Position numbers and translations under genes: made by a program
Notes under the pieces: model-generated
Told to the model about the DNA's origin: nothing
The model's database searches: none
The model's input: only the letters and a program-made list of their open reading frames with translations
DNA from: Bordetella parapertussis
GTDB lineage: Bacteria; Pseudomonadota; Gammaproteobacteria; Burkholderiales; SG8-41
Direction of reading: 5' to 3'
Assembly: GCA_945885345.1 (NCBI GenBank)
Contig: CAMCYP010000012.1
Span: 26,572-90,571 of the forward strand
Length of the DNA stretch: 64,000 nt
In this document: one piece after another, positions 32,884 to 41,928 of the stretch
Numbering within the stretch: position 1 is the stretch's first letter
Layout of the letters: each line of letters starts with the position of its first letter

Positions 32884-34101
32884 CTAGGCGCGCCGTTTAT
32901 ACCACCAGCGCGCCAGCGGCGACAGCACACCGAAGATGCCGATGCTGGCAAAGGCCAGTCCCCAGGCCGTAACGCTCTTGTTCCCGCCCGCCAGATCCAG
33001 CGTCATGCCGAACACCAAGGGGGCGAGGAATGCGGTGCTGAACCCGAGGAAGGAATACACCGCCATCATCGCGCCGCGCATTTCCGGCGGCGTACTGGCG
33101 ACGGCGCCTGAAGTCAGCGCGCCGGAGTCGCCGAGCATGGTGCTGTAGTGGAGCATCATCAGCAGCACCACGATGTACCAGGGCCAGGCCGCGGTGTAGC
33201 CGATCAGGCAGGCGATCGCGCCGGACAGGGTCATGAACAGGAAAATGATGCGGCTGCGGCCAAAACGGATTGCGAGTTCATTGCCGCTGACGCTGAACAC
33301 CGGCCCCATCACATTGATCATCGCCGCCAGCGTCGCAGCACTTAGGGCCATCGGCGCATGTTCCGGCTGCAATGTCGCGCAGAACACCAGGAAGGCGACC
33401 ATCCAGGAGCGCTGGCCGAACAGTTCATAGTTGTGCACGGCGTAGCCGATGATGAATGGCAGCGTCTTGCGGTTCTTCAGCACCGGGCGGAAATCGAGCA
33501 GCGCGTTGCTGTGGTGCGCCGCCGGTCGCATGCGCCCCATCGGCATGGCAAAGGTCACGAGCAGGCCCGCCAGCACCGGACCGATCGCGCCGAACCAGAA
33601 TGCCCAGTGCCAGTCCAGCGTTGCGCCGATCTTGCCGGCAACGAGGATGGAAATCGTCGAGCCGACGCCGAAACTCGCGGTGTAAAAAGCGGTGGCGCGC
33701 GACTGCGCCGCGCCTTCGAGGTGATCGGTCAGAGCCTTCAGCCCCGGCATGTAGGTACCGCCGAGGGCCGCACCGATCAGGAACTGCGCCAGGGCCGCGC
33801 TCCAGAATCCCTGGCCGTACAGTGCAAAAAATGTCGCGCCGATGCTGCCGATGATGCAGGCGCCGAGGTAAATGCGCCGTGTATCCATGCGGTCGGTGAG
33901 GCTGGTCAGCACCGGCACCGACACCATGTAACCGGCAAACAGGAACCCGCTGATTGCGCCGGCCTCGGAATTCGACAGCCCCCACTCGCGCTGCAACTGC
34001 GGCAGCAGCGTGGTGTAGGCAGCAAAGCCGGTCATCGACAGCGCCTCGGCGAGGCACATGGTGAATGTCAGCCGGCGTGCCGACATTTTGCTCATGCTCA
34101 T
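32884..34101 (-). CDS. Major facilitator superfamily transporter
   Basis: 405 aa with twelve predicted membrane helices in two bundles. A typical MFS cytoplasmic loop (SLTDRMDTRRIYLG, about residues 62-75) follows helix 2. Substrate cannot be told; the closest general look is of small organic-acid or drug carriers. The ATG (34101) lies only 3 bp after the neighbouring esterase stop, so the two are probably one leftward unit transcribed from the oxidoreductase gene. The 3' end meets the convergent CsbD-like gene with only the AT-rich dyad between them. Confidence 0.85.
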   Translation of the reverse strand: MSMSKMSARRLTFTMCLAEALSMTGFAAYTTLLPQLQREWGLSNSEAGAISGFLFAGYMVSVPVLTSLTDRMDTRRIYLGACIIGSIGATFFALYGQGFWSAALAQFLIGAALGGTYMPGLKALTDHLEGAAQSRATAFYTASFGVGSTISILVAGKIGATLDWHWAFWFGAIGPVLAGLLVTFAMPMGRMRPAAHHSNALLDFRPVLKNRKTLPFIIGYAVHNYELFGQRSWMVAFLVFCATLQPEHAPMALSAATLAAMINVMGPVFSVSGNELAIRFGRSRIIFLFMTLSGAIACLIGYTAAWPWYIVVLLMMLHYSTMLGDSGALTSGAVASTPPEMRGAMMAVYSFLGFSTAFLAPLVFGMTLDLAGGNKSVTAWGLAFASIGIFGVLSPLARWWYKRRA

Positions 34102-34104
34102 GCC

Positions 34105-34713
34105 TTAAAGCGCGCCGGCATCACGCATCAGTTCGGCCACCGCTTCAGCCACCTTGCGGTAACCCGCGGCGTTGGGATGGATGGGATCGGACTTCAGGTC
34201 GGATTTGTACAGCACACTGGTGATGATCTCGCCTTCGTACGGGATCGCGAACTCCTTGGCGAGATTGAAATAAAAATCCGGTGGACGGGTGATCAGCGTC
34301 GGCGTCGGCACGCCGATCAGCATGACATCGAGGCCGCGCGACTTGATCTGCTGCAGTATTTTGCGCAGGTTGGCTTCGATGTTTGCCGGTGTGCCCTTGC
34401 GTAGCATGTCGTTGCCACCGAGACAGAGGATGACCAACTTTGGTTTGTGCTCGTCGAGCACCTCGGGCAAACGCTCCAGACCGCCGGCAGTCTGTTCGCC
34501 GGGTATGCCTGAACGCACCACCGTGCGACCGATCAACTGCCCCAGTACGGCAGGATAACTTTCTTCGGCTTTGGCGCCGGTGCCATAGGTCAGGCTGTCA
34601 CCGAAGGCGAGCACGACATCGGCGGGTGCCAGCTTCGCGACTTTCGGTACCTTGTTGCCGCAGCCCGCAACGCACACGGCCATCATCACTGCCAGAAACA
34701 GACGTCGCATCAT
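34105..34713 (-). CDS. GDSL-type esterase/lysophospholipase lipoprotein (TesA-like)
   Basis: 202 aa. The signal peptide ends in a lipobox (VCVAGC, Cys about 18), so a lipoprotein is expected. SGNH-hydrolase blocks are visible: I AFGDSLTYGTG, III CLGGND, V DPIHPNAAGY with the catalytic Asp and His. It should hydrolyse esters, thioesters or lysophospholipids in the periplasm, as TesA does. ATG 34713 overlaps the stop of the upstream oxidoreductase by one base. It is not linked to the usual tesA partner (ABC transporter ybbA). Confidence 0.9.
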   Translation of the reverse strand: MMRRLFLAVMMAVCVAGCGNKVPKVAKLAPADVVLAFGDSLTYGTGAKAEESYPAVLGQLIGRTVVRSGIPGEQTAGGLERLPEVLDEHKPKLVILCLGGNDMLRKGTPANIEANLRKILQQIKSRGLDVMLIGVPTPTLITRPPDFYFNLAKEFAIPYEGEIITSVLYKSDLKSDPIHPNAAGYRKVAEAVAELMRDAGAL

Positions 34714-36350
34714 TATTTTCTCCCCCTGCTTTTATCTTTTTCCTTGAACTTGCCACTTTTGAAATCACGGACAATTTCACGCGCGGCATTGCGCCCCGGC
34801 AGGCCGGTGACGCCGCCGCCTGGATGGGTGCCGGCACCGCACATGTACAGGCGGTTCACCGGAGCGCGGTAATCGGCATGGCCCAGCACCGGGCGCGCGG
34901 TCCACAACTGGTCCAGCGTCAGCGCACCATGGAAAATATCGCCGCCGATCAGGCCGAAGTCACGCTCCAGATCCAGCGGCGACAGGATTTTGCGCGCGAT
35001 GACCGCGTCCCTGAAATTCGGCGCATGTTTGGTCACGGTATCGATCACGTGGTCCGCGGCTTCTTCGCGAATCTCGTCCCACGACAGATTGTTCGGCAGT
35101 TCCGGGCTGAAATGCTGGCAGAACAGGCTGGCTACATGCTGCCCCGGCGGCGCCAGAGAATCATCAACGGTCGATGGAATCAGCATTTCCACCACCGGCG
35201 CGCGCGAACAGCCGTAGCTGCGCGCATCGAAGTAAGCCTGCTCCATGTACGCCAGCGACGGCGCCATGATGATGCCGGACTGGTGGTGTTCAGCGACCGT
35301 GGTGCCCGGCAGGCAGGCGAAATCCGGCAGTTCGCGCAAAGCCACATTCATGCGAAAGGTGGCGGAAGCACATTTCCAGGCACGAATACGCTGCAGGAAA
35401 TCGGGATCGAGTATCGGCGCGTCGATCAGCTTTAGGTACAGCAGTTTCGGATTGACGTTGGCGACCACGCACTTCGCTTCGATGACGCGACCGTCTTTCA
35501 GCTGCACGCCCTGCGCGCCGCGCGAGTCGATGCAGACATTGACGACTTCGGCGTTGGTGTCGATGTGCACGCCGCGCGCGCGCGCTTCGGCAGCCATGGC
35601 CTCGGTAATCGATCCCATGCCGCCGACAGCGTGCCCCCAGATGCCGCGCTTGCCGTTTACTTCACCGAAGACATGGTGCAGCAGCACGTAGGCCGTACCC
35701 GGGGCATAGGGGCTGGCGAAATTACCGACGATGGCGTCGAAACCGAATGCCGCCTTGATCGGTGCCGATTCAAACCACGCGTCGAGCAGGTCGCCGGCGC
35801 TTTTGGTGAACAGGTCCAGCACGTCGCGCCGCGCCGCCATGTCGAGCTTCTTGAAGCGGCGCGCGGTTTTGAGCGCGGCAAAAAAATCACCGACGCCGCC
35901 GCCGACATTGGGCGGCGTTTCCGTGGTCAGGTCGCGCAGCACGTCGGCGACGCGTTCCAGCATCGCGTAATAATCTGGTAAACGCGCGGCATCGTGCGGG
36001 GAAAAGCGCGCCACCTCGGCCTGGGTGGCCGCCAGCGACCCGCCGACCTTCAGATAATCGCCATCCGGCAGCGGCAGGAAATTCGAAATCGGCCGCTCGA
36101 TGATGCGCAGGCCGTGTTCGGCCAGGCGCAGGTCGCGGATCACCTGCGGATTGAGCAGGCTGACAGTATAACTGGCGGTGGAATTGCGGAAACCGGGATG
36201 GAATTCTTCGGTGACGGCAGCGCCGCCCACCACGCCACGGCGTTCAAGCACGCGGACTTTGAGGCCGGCGGCCGCCAGATAACAGGCGCAGGTCAGGCCG
36301 TTATGGCCGCCACCAACGATCAGGGCATCGCAGCTTACGGGTGGGGGCAT
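34713..36350 (-). CDS. FAD-dependent carotenoid-desaturase-like oxidoreductase
   Basis: 545 aa. The N-terminal FAD motif GGGHNGLTCACYLAAAGLKV (about 13-32) and the RRGVVGGAAVTEE segment are those of the phytoene desaturase/amine-oxidase superfamily, close to the PYROXD2-like group. The C-terminus has the matching FAD block YMCGAGTHPGGGVTGLPGRN. Most members outside carotenoid clusters have unknown substrates, and there are no carotenoid genes in the window. Start ATG 36350. It is first of a leftward three-gene unit (oxidoreductase-esterase-MFS), with tRNA-Arg upstream on the same strand. Confidence 0.85.
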   Translation of the reverse strand: MPPPVSCDALIVGGGHNGLTCACYLAAAGLKVRVLERRGVVGGAAVTEEFHPGFRNSTASYTVSLLNPQVIRDLRLAEHGLRIIERPISNFLPLPDGDYLKVGGSLAATQAEVARFSPHDAARLPDYYAMLERVADVLRDLTTETPPNVGGGVGDFFAALKTARRFKKLDMAARRDVLDLFTKSAGDLLDAWFESAPIKAAFGFDAIVGNFASPYAPGTAYVLLHHVFGEVNGKRGIWGHAVGGMGSITEAMAAEARARGVHIDTNAEVVNVCIDSRGAQGVQLKDGRVIEAKCVVANVNPKLLYLKLIDAPILDPDFLQRIRAWKCASATFRMNVALRELPDFACLPGTTVAEHHQSGIIMAPSLAYMEQAYFDARSYGCSRAPVVEMLIPSTVDDSLAPPGQHVASLFCQHFSPELPNNLSWDEIREEAADHVIDTVTKHAPNFRDAVIARKILSPLDLERDFGLIGGDIFHGALTLDQLWTARPVLGHADYRAPVNRLYMCGAGTHPGGGVTGLPGRNAAREIVRDFKSGKFKEKDKSRGRK

Positions 36351-36382
36351 GGATGGCTGGCCGGGAGTGCGGAGTACGAAAA

Positions 36383-36459
36383 TGGCGCGCCCGAGACGAT
36401 TCGAACGTCCGACCCCTGCCTTCGGAGGGCAGTACTCGATCCAGCTGAGCTACGGGCGC
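36383..36459 (-). tRNA. tRNA-Arg (anticodon CCG)
   Basis: 77 nt including encoded CCA. Minus-strand acceptor arm GCGCCCG pairs with CGGGCGC, discriminator G, then CCA. The anticodon stem CTGCC/GGCAG surrounds the loop CTCCGAA, giving anticodon CCG for CGG codons. The T arm has GTTCGAATC. A -10-like TAGAAT lies just upstream (36471-36476 on the minus strand). Confidence 0.95.
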
Positions 36460-36498
36460 GTTGCGGCGCGATTCTAACATGCCCCTCCCGGGGCGAGT

Positions 36499-36527
36499 TT
36501 TACCGGGCCGGGCATTGCCGATATAAT
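36499..36527 (+). promoter_or_regulatory. Sigma-70-type promoter of the cytochrome c gene
   Basis: -35 TTTACC (36499-36504), 17-bp spacer, -10 TATAAT (36522-36527), 30 bp before the start codon. The -35 is weak (4 of 6). The tRNA promoter runs the opposite way in the same gap. Confidence 0.6.
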
Positions 36528-36557
36528 CCGCGCTTTCTTGCGGCCCAGGAATTCGCC

Positions 36558-37097
36558 ATGAGCGACCATCACATCCCCGAACACACCTCCCTGATCAAAA
36601 CGCCGAAGCAGCTGATTATTGTCGTCCTGCTGTCTTTCATCGTGCCGGTCACCCTCATCATCATGTTCGCCCAGTTGGCAATGAAGGGTAACCATAAGCC
36701 GGAAGCCACTGCAGCCAGTGAAGAGGCCGTCGCCAAACGCCTCAAGCCGGTGGGCTCCGTGGTCGTCGATCCGAACGCCCCCGCGCCAGTCGCCATGGCC
36801 GTCGTGGCGGTCGCCGCCCCGGGCGCCGCAGCGCCCGCAGCTGCCGGCGGAGATGCCGCCAAAGGCAAGAGCATTTACGACGCCACCTGCATGGCCTGCC
36901 ATGCCGCCGGCGTTGCCGGCGCGCCGAAAGCCGGCGACAAGGCTGCCTGGGCGCCGCGCCTGAAAACCGGTAAAGATGCCTTGTATGCGTCAGCCCTCAA
37001 GGGCAAGGGCGCGATGCCGCCCAAGGGCGGCAACGCCTCGCTGTCGGATGGCGACATCAAGGCGGCGGTAGATTACCTGACGGGGCTTGCGAAGTAA
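36558..37097 (+). CDS. Membrane-anchored cytochrome c (c5 family)
   Basis: 179 aa. One membrane helix near the N-terminus (about 18-40) anchors the protein; an Ala/Pro/Val-rich linker follows (about 55-95). The c-type haem domain has CMACH near residue 112 and the distal Met in GAMPPKGG near 154. It should pass electrons in the periplasm, possibly between the bc1 complex and a terminal oxidase. Start taken at ATG 36558; a longer open frame begins upstream but runs through the tRNA gene and is rejected. It is followed by a strong terminator, so it is monocistronic. Confidence 0.9.
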   Translation: MSDHHIPEHTSLIKTPKQLIIVVLLSFIVPVTLIIMFAQLAMKGNHKPEATAASEEAVAKRLKPVGSVVVDPNAPAPVAMAVVAVAAPGAAAPAAAGGDAAKGKSIYDATCMACHAAGVAGAPKAGDKAAWAPRLKTGKDALYASALKGKGAMPPKGGNASLSDGDIKAAVDYLTGLAK

Positions 37098-37119
37098 CCC
37101 GCATCGTTCATGCATAATC

Positions 37120-37148
37120 AAAGGGCGCAGCGTTGCTGCGCCCTTTTT
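37120..37148 (+). terminator. Rho-independent terminator after cytochrome c
   Basis: A 12-bp perfect stem AAAGGGCGCAGC / GCTGCGCCCTTT with a 3-nt loop and a following U-run (37144-37148), 22 bp after the cytochrome stop. Confidence 0.9.
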
Positions 37149-37194
37149 GTTTGAACCTCACCACCGTATCTTCCGTCATTCTTTCTTCCGCACC

Positions 37195-38019
37195 ATGGCC
37201 ACCTACGCAATCGGCGACATCCAGGGCTGCTACGACGAAACGCGGCGTCTGCTCGACACCTTCGGTTTCGATCCGGCGCAGGATCGGTTGTGGCTGGTCG
37301 GTGACCTGGTCAACCGCGGTCCGCAATCAGTGGAAGTGCTGCGTTACCTGCGCGGACTGGGCGACCGTGCCATCAGCATACTCGGCAACCACGACCTGCA
37401 CCTGCTGGTGGTCGCGGCGGGTGTGCGCAAACCGCATTCCGGTGACACGCTGGATGCACTGCTCGCAGCGCCGGACCGCGACGAACTGCTCGACTGGTTG
37501 CGCCGGCAGCGGCTGATGCACGCCGATGCCGGCTATGCCATGGTGCATGCCGGCCTGTTGCCGCAATGGAGCATTGCACAGGCACTCGCTCTGGCGCATG
37601 AAGTCGAAACTGCGCTGCAGGGCCCGGACTGCGGCGAATTCCTCAAGCACATGTACGGCAACGCACCGCTGCAGTGGCGCGACGACCTTGCCGGTTACGA
37701 CCGCCTGCGGGTCATTGTCAACGCGATGACGCGGCTGCGTTTATGCACGCCTGAGGGCGTCATGGAATTCACGCACAAGACCGGACTTGCCGGTGCGCCC
37801 GCGGGTTATCTGCCGTGGTTCGATGTGCCGGACCGTGCCAGCCGCGACACGCCGGTGCTGTTCGGCCACTGGGCGGCGCTGGGATTGACCTTGCGCCAGG
37901 ATGTGCTCGGGCTCGATTCAGGCTGCGTGTGGGGGCGGCGGCTGACAGCAGTGCGCCTGGAAGACCGCCGCGTTTTTCAATGCGGCTGCGAAAACATCAC
38001 TGCAGGCGATCCGCAATAG
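37195..38019 (+). CDS. apaH: Symmetrical diadenosine tetraphosphatase
   Basis: 274 aa. Metallophosphatase motifs are visible: AIGDIQGCYDE (4-14), LVGDLVNRGPQS (near 32-43), ILGNHDLHLL (near 62-71), and the C-terminal FGHWAALGL. It splits Ap4A to two ADP and also removes NpnN caps from RNA. Start ATG 37195, the family N-terminus; there is no strong ribosome-binding site. It is convergent with the acyltransferase gene and their 3' ends overlap by 23 bp. Confidence 0.95.
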   Translation: MATYAIGDIQGCYDETRRLLDTFGFDPAQDRLWLVGDLVNRGPQSVEVLRYLRGLGDRAISILGNHDLHLLVVAAGVRKPHSGDTLDALLAAPDRDELLDWLRRQRLMHADAGYAMVHAGLLPQWSIAQALALAHEVETALQGPDCGEFLKHMYGNAPLQWRDDLAGYDRLRVIVNAMTRLRLCTPEGVMEFTHKTGLAGAPAGYLPWFDVPDRASRDTPVLFGHWAALGLTLRQDVLGLDSGCVWGRRLTAVRLEDRRVFQCGCENITAGDPQ

Positions 38020-38785
38020 CGCGGTGCGCAGTCTCCGCGAGAGTGCGCCGGTGCGCTGCCCCCACCGGCAATGCGCCGAGAAACCACACATGGGCATGAA
38101 TCACCGGCTGGGCCGCAATCAGCCGCAGCGTATCCCACAGCGATTTGTCGCCGTCGTAGGCGGCCTCAACACATAAAGAACCATCGCTGCGTTCGAAGCG
38201 CAACGCAACAGGATGCACATGGGCTTCGGCCAGCAGCGCCGGTTGCAGCAGCGAACTGTGAAACCGCAGCACCTGTGATCCGTCGGTGGTGGTGCCCTCC
38301 GGAAATACTGCAACCACATCCCCGCCCTGCATGGCAGCAGCAATTTCGTGATTGATGCGTGCTGTATCGCGACGCCGCGCCCGCTCAATAAACAATGTGC
38401 CGGTCTTCATGCTCAGCCAGCCGATTACCGGCCACGCGCGCACCTCGGATTTGGCGACAAAGCGCACCGGGATTGCCGCATTGATCGCATAGATATCCAG
38501 CCATGACACATGATTGGCGACCAGCATCACCGGCTGCGCATGCGCGCGCGGCAATTCGCCATGCACGTGCAGACGGATGGCGAGCAGGTGCAGCAATGAC
38601 TGCGACCAGCGTTTGACGGCGGCGCGGCGGCGCGCCAGGGTAAAAAAAGGAAAACGCAGGGCCACGGTCAGCAGGCCGCGCAACACATGCAGCGCGAGCC
38701 GCGTCAGGCGCAGGCCGCGCGTCATCATTGATGTTCCCCCGCCGCTCATGGCGGCCATTATAGGGGCGTGCAGCGCGCCGGCCAT
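37997..38785 (-). CDS. olsA: 1-acyl-glycerol-3-phosphate / lyso-ornithine lipid acyltransferase
   Basis: 262 aa PlsC-family acyltransferase. Motif I is NHVSWLD (HX4D) and motif III is VFPEGTT; an N-terminal hydrophobic segment (about 22-45) tethers it to the inner membrane. By family alone it could make phosphatidic acid. The gene just upstream encodes an OlsB-like N-acyltransferase, and an ATGA overlap couples them, so O-acylation of lyso-ornithine lipid (OlsA) is the more likely role. The start is ATG 38785, with later ATGs also possible (38752, 38749). The 3' end overlaps convergent apaH by 23 bp. Confidence 0.75.
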   Translation of the reverse strand: MAGALHAPIMAAMSGGGTSMMTRGLRLTRLALHVLRGLLTVALRFPFFTLARRRAAVKRWSQSLLHLLAIRLHVHGELPRAHAQPVMLVANHVSWLDIYAINAAIPVRFVAKSEVRAWPVIGWLSMKTGTLFIERARRRDTARINHEIAAAMQGGDVVAVFPEGTTTDGSQVLRFHSSLLQPALLAEAHVHPVALRFERSDGSLCVEAAYDGDKSLWDTLRLIAAQPVIHAHVWFLGALPVGAAHRRTLAETAHRAIADRLQ

Positions 38786-39546
38786 CAGCCGTTCATGAAA
38801 TGCCGCGCATAACGCGCATCCATGCGCGACAGCGGCAGCAGCATCAGCAGGTCTGCGGTATTGAAATCGGGATCCCAGGCCGGCGCGCCGCAGACCCAGG
38901 CGCCGACCCGGATATAACCTTTCACCAGCGGCGGCGGCAATGCGGCAACATCACGGTCCAGCGCCTCCAGCGGCAATTCGCAGCGCGGGAAGGCGCGATA
39001 CTCCACCGGTGACAAATGGTTGTGCGCCAAACCGCGGTACACACCCGCGGCATTGTGCCCACCGTCGGCCATGCTCAATGAAGCGCAACCCATGAAGTAA
39101 CGGTAACCGTGCTGTGTTGCATACGCCACCAGCCCCGCCCACAGCCGCGCAATGGTCGCGCCGTTGCGGTAATCGGCATGCACGCAGGAGCGACCGATCT
39201 CGACGGTCTCATCGCGCAAGTGTTCGAGGCGGGTCAGGTCAAATTCGCTGTCGGCGTAAAAGCTGCCGATTTCACGCGCCTTCAGTCCCGGCAGCAAACG
39301 ATAGGTGCCAACGACCTCGCCATTCCCGGTGTCACGCACCAGCAGGTGATCACAATGCGCATCATAGATGTCGCAATCGATGCCGGATGCCGTATCAGGC
39401 AGGCGCGCGCCCATTTCTCCGGCAAACACCTTGTAACGCAGGCGCTGCACTTCCAGCAATTCGGCGGCACTGCGGGCATAAGACACGGCCAGCGCAGGCG
39501 TCTGGCACCCGCGCAGTGCGGTTTGGTTCCGGGTTTGCTCCAGCAT
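38785..39546 (-). CDS. olsB: OlsB-like ornithine N-alpha-acyltransferase (GNAT family)
   Basis: 253 aa. The acyltransferase begins with LLEVQRLRYKVFAGEMG (near 30-46), and shows GTYRLLPG, IEIGRSCVHADYRNG-like and YFMGCASLSM blocks that mark the OlsB/hemolysin-type acyltransferases. It transfers a 3-hydroxyacyl chain from acyl carrier protein to ornithine, the first step of ornithine lipid synthesis. ATG 39546 has a GGAG box close upstream, partly next to a strong inverted repeat (39557-39572). It is coupled to the following plsC/olsA homologue. Confidence 0.8.
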   Translation of the reverse strand: MLEQTRNQTALRGCQTPALAVSYARSAAELLEVQRLRYKVFAGEMGARLPDTASGIDCDIYDAHCDHLLVRDTGNGEVVGTYRLLPGLKAREIGSFYADSEFDLTRLEHLRDETVEIGRSCVHADYRNGATIARLWAGLVAYATQHGYRYFMGCASLSMADGGHNAAGVYRGLAHNHLSPVEYRAFPRCELPLEALDRDVAALPPPLVKGYIRVGAWVCGAPAWDPDFNTADLLMLLPLSRMDARYARHFMNG

Positions 39547-39556
39547 CGGGCGGTCT

Positions 39557-39572
39557 CCGTCATTGATGACGG
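39557..39572. promoter_or_regulatory. Inverted repeat beside the olsB ribosome-binding site
   Basis: CCGTCAT / ATGACGG, two 7-bp arms separated by two bases, 11 bp before the olsB start. On the mRNA its right arm abuts and shares GG with the GGAG box. It could be an operator or an mRNA stem that affects translation. Confidence 0.4.
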
Positions 39573-39643
39573 GCCCTAGGCTAGGAGAGGCCGGTTACAG
39601 CAGCATGAACAAGCGGTTAAAAATCGATGACTGTGCCGGCGCC

Positions 39644-39673
39644 AAAAAAAACGCGCGGCAGTCTTGCCGCGCG
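39644..39673 (-). terminator. Rho-independent terminator after the glycine-zipper lipoprotein gene
   Basis: On the minus strand the stem CGCGCGGCA / TGCCGCGCG, 4-nt loop, is followed by eight U (plus-strand A-run 39644-39651). It lies 18 bp after the stop of the 151-aa gene. Confidence 0.9.
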
Positions 39674-39690
39674 CGATGATTCAAAGCAGA

Positions 39691-40146
39691 TTAATGTGTG
39701 ACGCGGGAGGTGCGGCCGTCGGACAGGATGCGCACCCGGTCACCGGCATGGAAAACCTCGTCGGCTTCCTGCACGATGGCGACCAGCGCGCCGGTGTTGA
39801 GCTTGATCGTGATTTCAACGCCGTTTTTGCGCGTCGTACCCTCTTCGACCGCCTGTCCGGCGACACCGCCGGCCACTGCGCCGATCACCGCCGCCACTGT
39901 CGATCCACGCCCGCCGCCGACGGTACTGCCGGCAACGCCGCCGACCACCGCACCGGCCGCCGGTCCGATCCCGGAGCGCGTACCTTCGATCTGCACCGGG
40001 CGCACACTTTCAACCACGCCCAGACGCACGTTCTGTTCACGGCGCGCTTCGTCACGGGTATAGGCTCCGCCACCGAGACCCTGTGCGCAACCGGCGAGCG
40101 CCGCCACAGCGATGACCAGCACCGCCGTCTGTATCCGTTTGTCCAT
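39691..40146 (-). CDS. Glycine-zipper 2TM lipoprotein (SlyB-like)
   Basis: 151 aa. The signal peptide ends in a lipobox (AALAGC, Cys about 19). The central part has Gly-rich segments (GPAAGAVVGGVAGSTVGGG and IGAVAGGVAG) typical of the glycine zipper 2TM domain, and the C-terminal beta-rich tail carries VRILSDGRTSRV. Such SlyB/Pcp-like lipoproteins sit in the outer membrane and stabilise the envelope. Start taken at ATG 40146; seven further codons are open upstream. It shares a leftward unit with the PfkB kinase and ends at a strong terminator. Confidence 0.88.
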   Translation of the reverse strand: MDKRIQTAVLVIAVAALAGCAQGLGGGAYTRDEARREQNVRLGVVESVRPVQIEGTRSGIGPAAGAVVGGVAGSTVGGGRGSTVAAVIGAVAGGVAGQAVEEGTTRKNGVEITIKLNTGALVAIVQEADEVFHAGDRVRILSDGRTSRVTH

Positions 40147-40174
40147 AATCCGTTCTCCCGTCATCAAAATTCCA

Positions 40175-41110
40175 TCACCACATTTTCATGCCAAAGGCCT
40201 GCTGGAAGCGGTCCGCCGCCTCATCGCGGGTAAAGCGGTGGTTCTGGCCACCACGCTGGGCAATTTTCAGCGAACCCATCAGGGAAGCCAGCCGCCCGGT
40301 CAACGCCCAGTCGGCGCCTGCAGCCAGGCCATACAGCAGACCCGCCCGGAAAGCGTCACCACAACCGGTCGGATCCAGCACGGCTTCCGGTTTAACGCTT
40401 GGAATCGCAATCTGTTTACCGCCGGTATGCACCACGGCCCCTTGCGCACCCAGTGTGACCACCAATGCCTTCACTAGTTTCGCCAGTTCCTCGAGTTTTT
40501 TGCCGGTACGTTCCTGCAGCATCTGCGCCTCGTAGTCATTAACCGTGACATATTCCGCAAGCCGCAGGAATTCCTCGAGTTCGGCGCCGCCGAACATCGG
40601 CAGGCCCTGGCCCGGATCGAAAATGAATGGGATGCCGGCTTCATGGAATTCGCGCGCATGTTGCAGCATGCCGTCACGCCCGTCCGGCGCGACGATGCCG
40701 AGCTTGATGCCTTTGGCATCGTTGATGTGGTTCTGGTGTGAAAAATTCATCGCACCGGGATGAAAGGCGGTGATCTGGTTGTCATCGAGATCGGTGGTGA
40801 TGAAAGCCTGTGCAGTAAAGCTGCCGGACACGCTGCGAATGTGGTCCTGCGCAATGCCAAGTCGCTGCAACCGTTCGTCATAAGGGCCGAAATCATCACC
40901 AACCGTGGCCATGATGCGTGCATCGCCGCCGAGCATCTTCAGTGTGTAGGCAATGTTGCCGGCACAGCCGCCGAATTCGCGGCGCATGTCGGGCACCAGA
41001 AAGGCGACGTTCAGGATATGCAGCTGGTCGGGCAGGATATGGTTCTTGAAACGATCGCTGAACACCATGATGGTGTCGTACGCCATCGAACCGCAGATCA
41101 ATGTGGACAT
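40175..41110 (-). CDS. PfkB family carbohydrate/adenosine kinase
   Basis: 311 aa ribokinase-fold kinase. The N-terminal GG switch ([21 protein letters not shown], about 44-64) and the anion-hole/catalytic signature [13 protein letters not shown] near 248-260 with its Asp base are intact. It phosphorylates a sugar or nucleoside; the FGGCAGN block is found in adenosine-kinase-like members, but the substrate is not settled. The glycine-zipper gene follows 28 bp downstream, and the pair is divergent from mscL. Confidence 0.85.
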   Translation of the reverse strand: MSTLICGSMAYDTIMVFSDRFKNHILPDQLHILNVAFLVPDMRREFGGCAGNIAYTLKMLGGDARIMATVGDDFGPYDERLQRLGIAQDHIRSVSGSFTAQAFITTDLDDNQITAFHPGAMNFSHQNHINDAKGIKLGIVAPDGRDGMLQHAREFHEAGIPFIFDPGQGLPMFGGAELEEFLRLAEYVTVNDYEAQMLQERTGKKLEELAKLVKALVVTLGAQGAVVHTGGKQIAIPSVKPEAVLDPTGCGDAFRAGLLYGLAAGADWALTGRLASLMGSLKIAQRGGQNHRFTRDEAADRFQQAFGMKMW

Positions 41111-41282
41111 CGGAGGCCGCCTGAAAAATGGAACAAGAAGAACGAAAAAGACGGCGGATTATACCAACGACGCCCCCTGTCTCCCCGCAGCGACGCGTTG
41201 GAGTTCTGCACATGCCTGCTGCATAATCGGCGCACGGTTGCCGGTGACGGCCGCCATCCACAACTTCAAGGAGGAGCCCGTC

Positions 41283-41708
41283 ATGCTGAAAGAATTCAAG
41301 GAATTCGCGATGCGCGGCAATGTGGTCGACATGGCCGTCGGCATCATCATCGGCGCGGCATTCGGCAAAATCGTCGAATCACTGGTCAAGGATCTGATCA
41401 TGCCGCCGATCGGATTGTTGCTCGGCAAGGTCGACTTCGCCAATCTGTTCGTCGTGCTGCGTGAGGGCACGACCATGGGGCCGTACCTGTCCGTGGACGC
41501 CGCACAAAAAGCCGGCGCAGTGACGTTCAATTACGGCACCTTCATCAACACCTGCATCAGCTTCATCATCGTCGCGTTTGCGGTGTTCCTGCTGATCCGC
41601 GCGATCAACAAGATGAAACGCAAGGCGGAAGAAGCGCCGGCGGCACCCGTAGCACCGGCGGAAGACATCGTGCTGCTGCGCGAAATCCGTGATGCGCTGA
41701 AAAAATAA
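41283..41708 (+). CDS. mscL: Large-conductance mechanosensitive channel
   Basis: 141 aa. Two membrane helices (about 15-45 and 80-105) surround the periplasmic loop. The opening [24 protein letters not shown] is the MscL pore signature, and the C-terminal bundle ends [16 protein letters not shown]. It opens on strong membrane tension to save cells from hypo-osmotic lysis. AGGAGG-type sequence (near 41271-41276) precedes ATG 41283. It is monocistronic, ended by a terminator. Confidence 0.95.
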   Translation: MLKEFKEFAMRGNVVDMAVGIIIGAAFGKIVESLVKDLIMPPIGLLLGKVDFANLFVVLREGTTMGPYLSVDAAQKAGAVTFNYGTFINTCISFIIVAFAVFLLIRAINKMKRKAEEAPAAPVAPAEDIVLLREIRDALKK

Positions 41709-41742
41709 ATCACCGCATTTAAACCCCATTACTCTCATGCAC

Positions 41743-41771
41743 AGCGCGCCCTGCGGGGCGCGCTTTGTTTT
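41743..41771 (+). terminator. Rho-independent terminator after mscL
   Basis: Stem AGCGCGCCC / GGGCGCGCT with a 4-nt loop (TGCG), followed by TTGTTTT, 34 bp after the mscL stop. Confidence 0.85.
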
Positions 41772-41803
41772 GTGCCGTCGTTGCGCGCCCCATTCTGCGA
41801 ATA

Positions 41804-41832
41804 CACATAACCAATTGTTTTTATTGAGTAAT
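41804..41832. repeat. 24-bp AT-rich dyad, copy 5 (mscL downstream)
   Basis: CACATAA, spacer CCAATTGTTT, TTATTGA (41804-41827). The right arm and spacer fit the dispersed consensus fully; the left arm keeps only ATAA. It lies between the mscL terminator and the next gene, in a 220-bp gap with no other feature seen. Confidence 0.65.
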
Positions 41833-41928
41833 TTACTAATTGCCAATTATAAGTTAAGCCCTTGATTCGCCACAAAAACTTCACTCTGCCGTCACTGGGC
41901 GGCAAGACAGGGCGCCGATACTGCGGCC

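Noticed and set aside
35994..36557. Upstream extension of the cytochrome c frame
   Set aside because: It runs antisense to the oxidoreductase gene and across the tRNA-Arg gene; the true start is ATG 36558, just after a good promoter.
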